59,680 bases of DNA from Muribaculaceae bacterium (GTDB taxonomy: Bacteria; Bacteroidota; Bacteroidia; Bacteroidales; Muribaculaceae), in assembly GCA_023663365.1 (NCBI GenBank), contig JAMPHP010000008.1, positions 1 through 59,680 on the forward strand, in the 5' to 3' direction. The notes under the pieces were generated by a model. That model saw nothing but the letters and a program-made list of their open reading frames with translations, was not told the DNA's origin and ran no database searches. Below are positions 57,796 through 59,680 of this stretch, piece after piece. The first letter of the stretch is position 1. The number at the start of each line of letters is the position of its first letter. A program made the translations under genes and the position numbers.

Positions 57796-59658
57796 TTAGA
57801 TTTCTACGTTCTGAGAAACGACCTTCCACGAGAGGATGTTGATGTTCGACTCTACGTAGTAGGTGGGCTTCTTCACGGGAGGAGTGAGGGTTTCGGCTTC
57901 GTCGCCGCCAACGCTGTTGGGCACGAATACGCCTTCACCGAGGGTCTTCACGCGGTTGATGCGCACGTTGTACACGTGGTTGCGGACTACACCGTACTGG
58001 CCTTCAACGATTGCGCCTTCGGTAGCGGGGTTGTTGAGGTGCTCGATGCAGATGGGGTAGTAGGAAGCACCGTCGGTGTATGCCACGGCACGGTTCGAGC
58101 TGCCTTCGGTAGCCTTGGCAAGGCCTTCATTTACCTGAGCGGCAGTCTTGGCGATAGCATTGGGGATGGTCTGGGTGTAGCTGTGGTCGCCTTCCTCGTC
58201 GGTCCACTCGATGGTGGTGGTAGTGGTGCCGCTGAGGATGAAGTACTCGAGGGTCTCGTCGGCTACGGCGAGCTTCACAGAGCCTGTGCCCTGCTCGGCA
58301 GCGTTGCTGACCATCTTCACCTGCTCGGGAGTGAGAGTGGTGTACTCCCAGTTGGTGGTGCCGTCCTCGAAGGTGGGCTTGTCGGCGTTGGGCTTGCGGG
58401 TGTAGTAGGTGGTGGCGTTCTGGAGAGCCTTGGCGATGAAGTTGCTCTTCTCGAAGTTGAGGCCGAGGTAGTTCACGATCTGCGCGGGAGTGCCGGTGCC
58501 GTCGCAAACTACGGCGCGGAGCAGGATAGAGGTGGTCTTGGTGGGGTCAACATTGCCGTTCACGGTGCCGTTGTCGGTGATGTTGGCGGCGGTGTTGGTG
58601 TTCTCGTTGCAGTAGAGACGGGTGCCGTTGAATACGTCGGTACCTACAACCTGCACGAGGTCCTCATAGGTCTTGTCGGAAACATTGAGGGCAGCTGCGA
58701 GGTTCGCGCCGCTGAGATCGTAGGTGGTCGACTTGCCCCAGTAGCTGCGGTGGTAGTCGGGGTTGTTCCACTCCCATGCTGTGCCGCCGAAGGTGGTGGC
58801 GTCGTTCCAGCCGGTGAGGTCCTTCATGAAGTTGGTGCGCTTTGCGGTGGTGGTGAGCTCCCAGCCGGTGATGGCTACATAGAGCTTGGTTGCGGCAGCA
58901 TCGCCGATGTTGTCGTTGGGGTCGCCGGCAACGGAAGCGTCCACGCGGTAGAGGTCGTAGCTCTTGCCGTTCTCGGTGTACTGTACGCCTTCGAGCTTGG
59001 TGTTTTTGATGTCCTTGATGTCGACACCAATGCGCACGGCGAGGCGCTCAACGTATACCTGCACGCGGTCTTTCTCGTCGAACTGAACCTTGTCGGGAGT
59101 CTCCTGGTAGAAGTTGTTGTCGTTGAGCTTGGTGGCGAAGTAGTTCCAGTTCTGGCCGTTCTTGTTGTCGTCGCCGAAGTAGCTGGAGGTAGTCATAATG
59201 AACTTACCGTCGTCGCGGCGTGCGTTGTCGATCACGATAGCACCCATTGCGTCGAGGCTTGTGCCGGGCTTGAAGTCTTCGGGCTGGTTGAGCACGGTCA
59301 CCATCCACGAGGGATAGTTCTTGCCGGTGAGGTTTTCGAGGATCACGGTGTTGTCGCCGATGTACTCTACGTTCACTTCAGTGCCGGTGGCGCCGCCTGT
59401 CCAGCGGTTTGCTTCCATCACGTAGTTGCCGCTTTCGTCGTAGAAGTAGAAGTGGGCGCTTACCACGTCGTTTTCGCCCTTGTCGCCGTAGATATACTCT
59501 ACGTTGTTGCCGTTGGCATCGTTGATGTTGCCGTCGGCTTTCGAGCCGGCTACATCGTCGGCCGAAGTGATTTTGATGTTGAGGTAAGCAACATCACCCT
59601 TGGCGAGGCTGTTGCCACCCTGGTCGGTTCTAGTGGTCGGAAGAGTTGGCCCTCTCCC
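57796..59658 (-). CDS. Mfa1-type major fimbrillin, 5'-incomplete
   Basis: At least 556 residues, with coding sense continuing past the GTG at 59466: in-frame upstream codons read VAYLNIKITSADD and VEYIYGDKGENDV, typical of the Mfa1 N-terminal domain. Later: YVERLAVRIGVDIKDI, ALQNATTYYTRKP, YYPICIEHLNNP, VVRNHVYNVRINRVKTLGEG, and the C-terminal strand NINILSWKVVSQNVEI used in donor-strand polymerisation. The signal peptide and lipobox are missing. An in-frame TAA at 59659-59661 and odd sequence beyond ~59632 show that the native 5' end is lost at the window edge. Polymerises into the fimbrial shaft. Confidence 0.88.
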   Translation of the reverse strand, partial: GRGPTLPTTRTDQGGNSLAKGDVAYLNIKITSADDVAGSKADGNINDANGNNVEYIYGDKGENDVVSAHFYFYDESGNYVMEANRWTGGATGTEVNVEYIGDNTVILENLTGKNYPSWMVTVLNQPEDFKPGTSLDAMGAIVIDNARRDDGKFIMTTSSYFGDDNKNGQNWNYFATKLNDNNFYQETPDKVQFDEKDRVQVYVERLAVRIGVDIKDIKNTKLEGVQYTENGKSYDLYRVDASVAGDPNDNIGDAAATKLYVAITGWELTTTAKRTNFMKDLTGWNDATTFGGTAWEWNNPDYHRSYWGKSTTYDLSGANLAAALNVSDKTYEDLVQVVGTDVFNGTRLYCNENTNTAANITDNGTVNGNVDPTKTTSILLRAVVCDGTGTPAQIVNYLGLNFEKSNFIAKALQNATTYYTRKPNADKPTFEDGTTNWEYTTLTPEQVKMVSNAAEQGTGSVKLAVADETLEYFILSGTTTTTIEWTDEEGDHSYTQTIPNAIAKTAAQVNEGLAKATEGSSNRAVAYTDGASYYPICIEHLNNPATEGAIVEGQYGVVRNHVYNVRINRVKTLGEGVFVPNSVGGDEAETLTPPVKKPTYYVESNINILSWKVVSQNVEI

Positions 59659-59680
59659 TTAGTCTCTTCCTAAGTAGCTC

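Noticed and set aside
57772-59673. 633-codon plus-strand ORF at the right end
   Set aside because: Antisense of the fimbrillin gene; Val/Gly/Ala-rich shadow with no domain features, whereas the minus strand has Mfa1 motifs.

Overview
The window is a contig from a gut Bacteroidales bacterium, most likely a Muribaculaceae (S24-7) member. Evidence: SusC/SusD glycan import genes, BspA-type leucine-rich repeat proteins with Por/T9SS-like C-termini, Mfa-type fimbrillins, DUF4855 proteins, and Bacteroidetes promoters (TAnnTTTG, several with TTG or TTTG 20 bases upstream). Family placement is inference. No rRNA, tRNA, CRISPR array or insertion sequence was found.

Layout. 1-6.3 kb: an AT-richer island with two related BspA-like surface proteins (one with two Ig-like domains) and an MBL-fold hydrolase, all on the minus strand. 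Upstream of the hydrolase (6.37-6.76 kb) lies a gene-free stretch that looks like a structured RNA or attenuator with its own promoter and terminator. 6.8-12 kb: a small lipoprotein and a plus-strand housekeeping block (rsgA, HipA-like kinase, DUF3037, thioesterase, dprA, nucleoside phosphorylase). 12-28.9 kb: a minus-strand carbohydrate operon of nine genes: GH3-SGNH esterase fusion, four DUF4855 proteins (six domains), a secreted unknown, a GDPD-EEP double phosphodiesterase, GH36 and GH27 alpha-galactosidases. It has no SusC/SusD and is the best candidate here for an undescribed glycan-degrading system. 29.1-30.5 kb: PadR-PspC pair. 30.5-34.5 kb: an unknown gene between clusters of palindromic repeats, an Ala-rich helical protein, a DUF3298 lipoprotein, an M23-LysM peptidase and ndk.

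34.7-51.4 kb: two adjacent minus-strand operons that form a galactan-to-UDP-sugar route. The upstream one (promoter near 51.43 kb) encodes a clan GH-A enzyme, SusC, SusD, a SusE-like protein, a GH53 endo-galactanase and a GH2 beta-galactosidase, a typical beta-1,4-galactan PUL. The next one encodes galK, galE, galM and a sugar nucleotidyltransferase that may stand in for the missing galT. 51.5-59.7 kb: a fimbrial operon, from an incomplete Mfa1-type major fimbrillin through an Mfa2-type anchor and a second fimbrillin-like lipoprotein to a large DUF4906-like (probably tip) protein. Between mfa1 and mfa2 sit a ~195-bp inverted-repeat element and a strong hairpin.

Most operons are bounded by recognisable promoters and intrinsic terminators.
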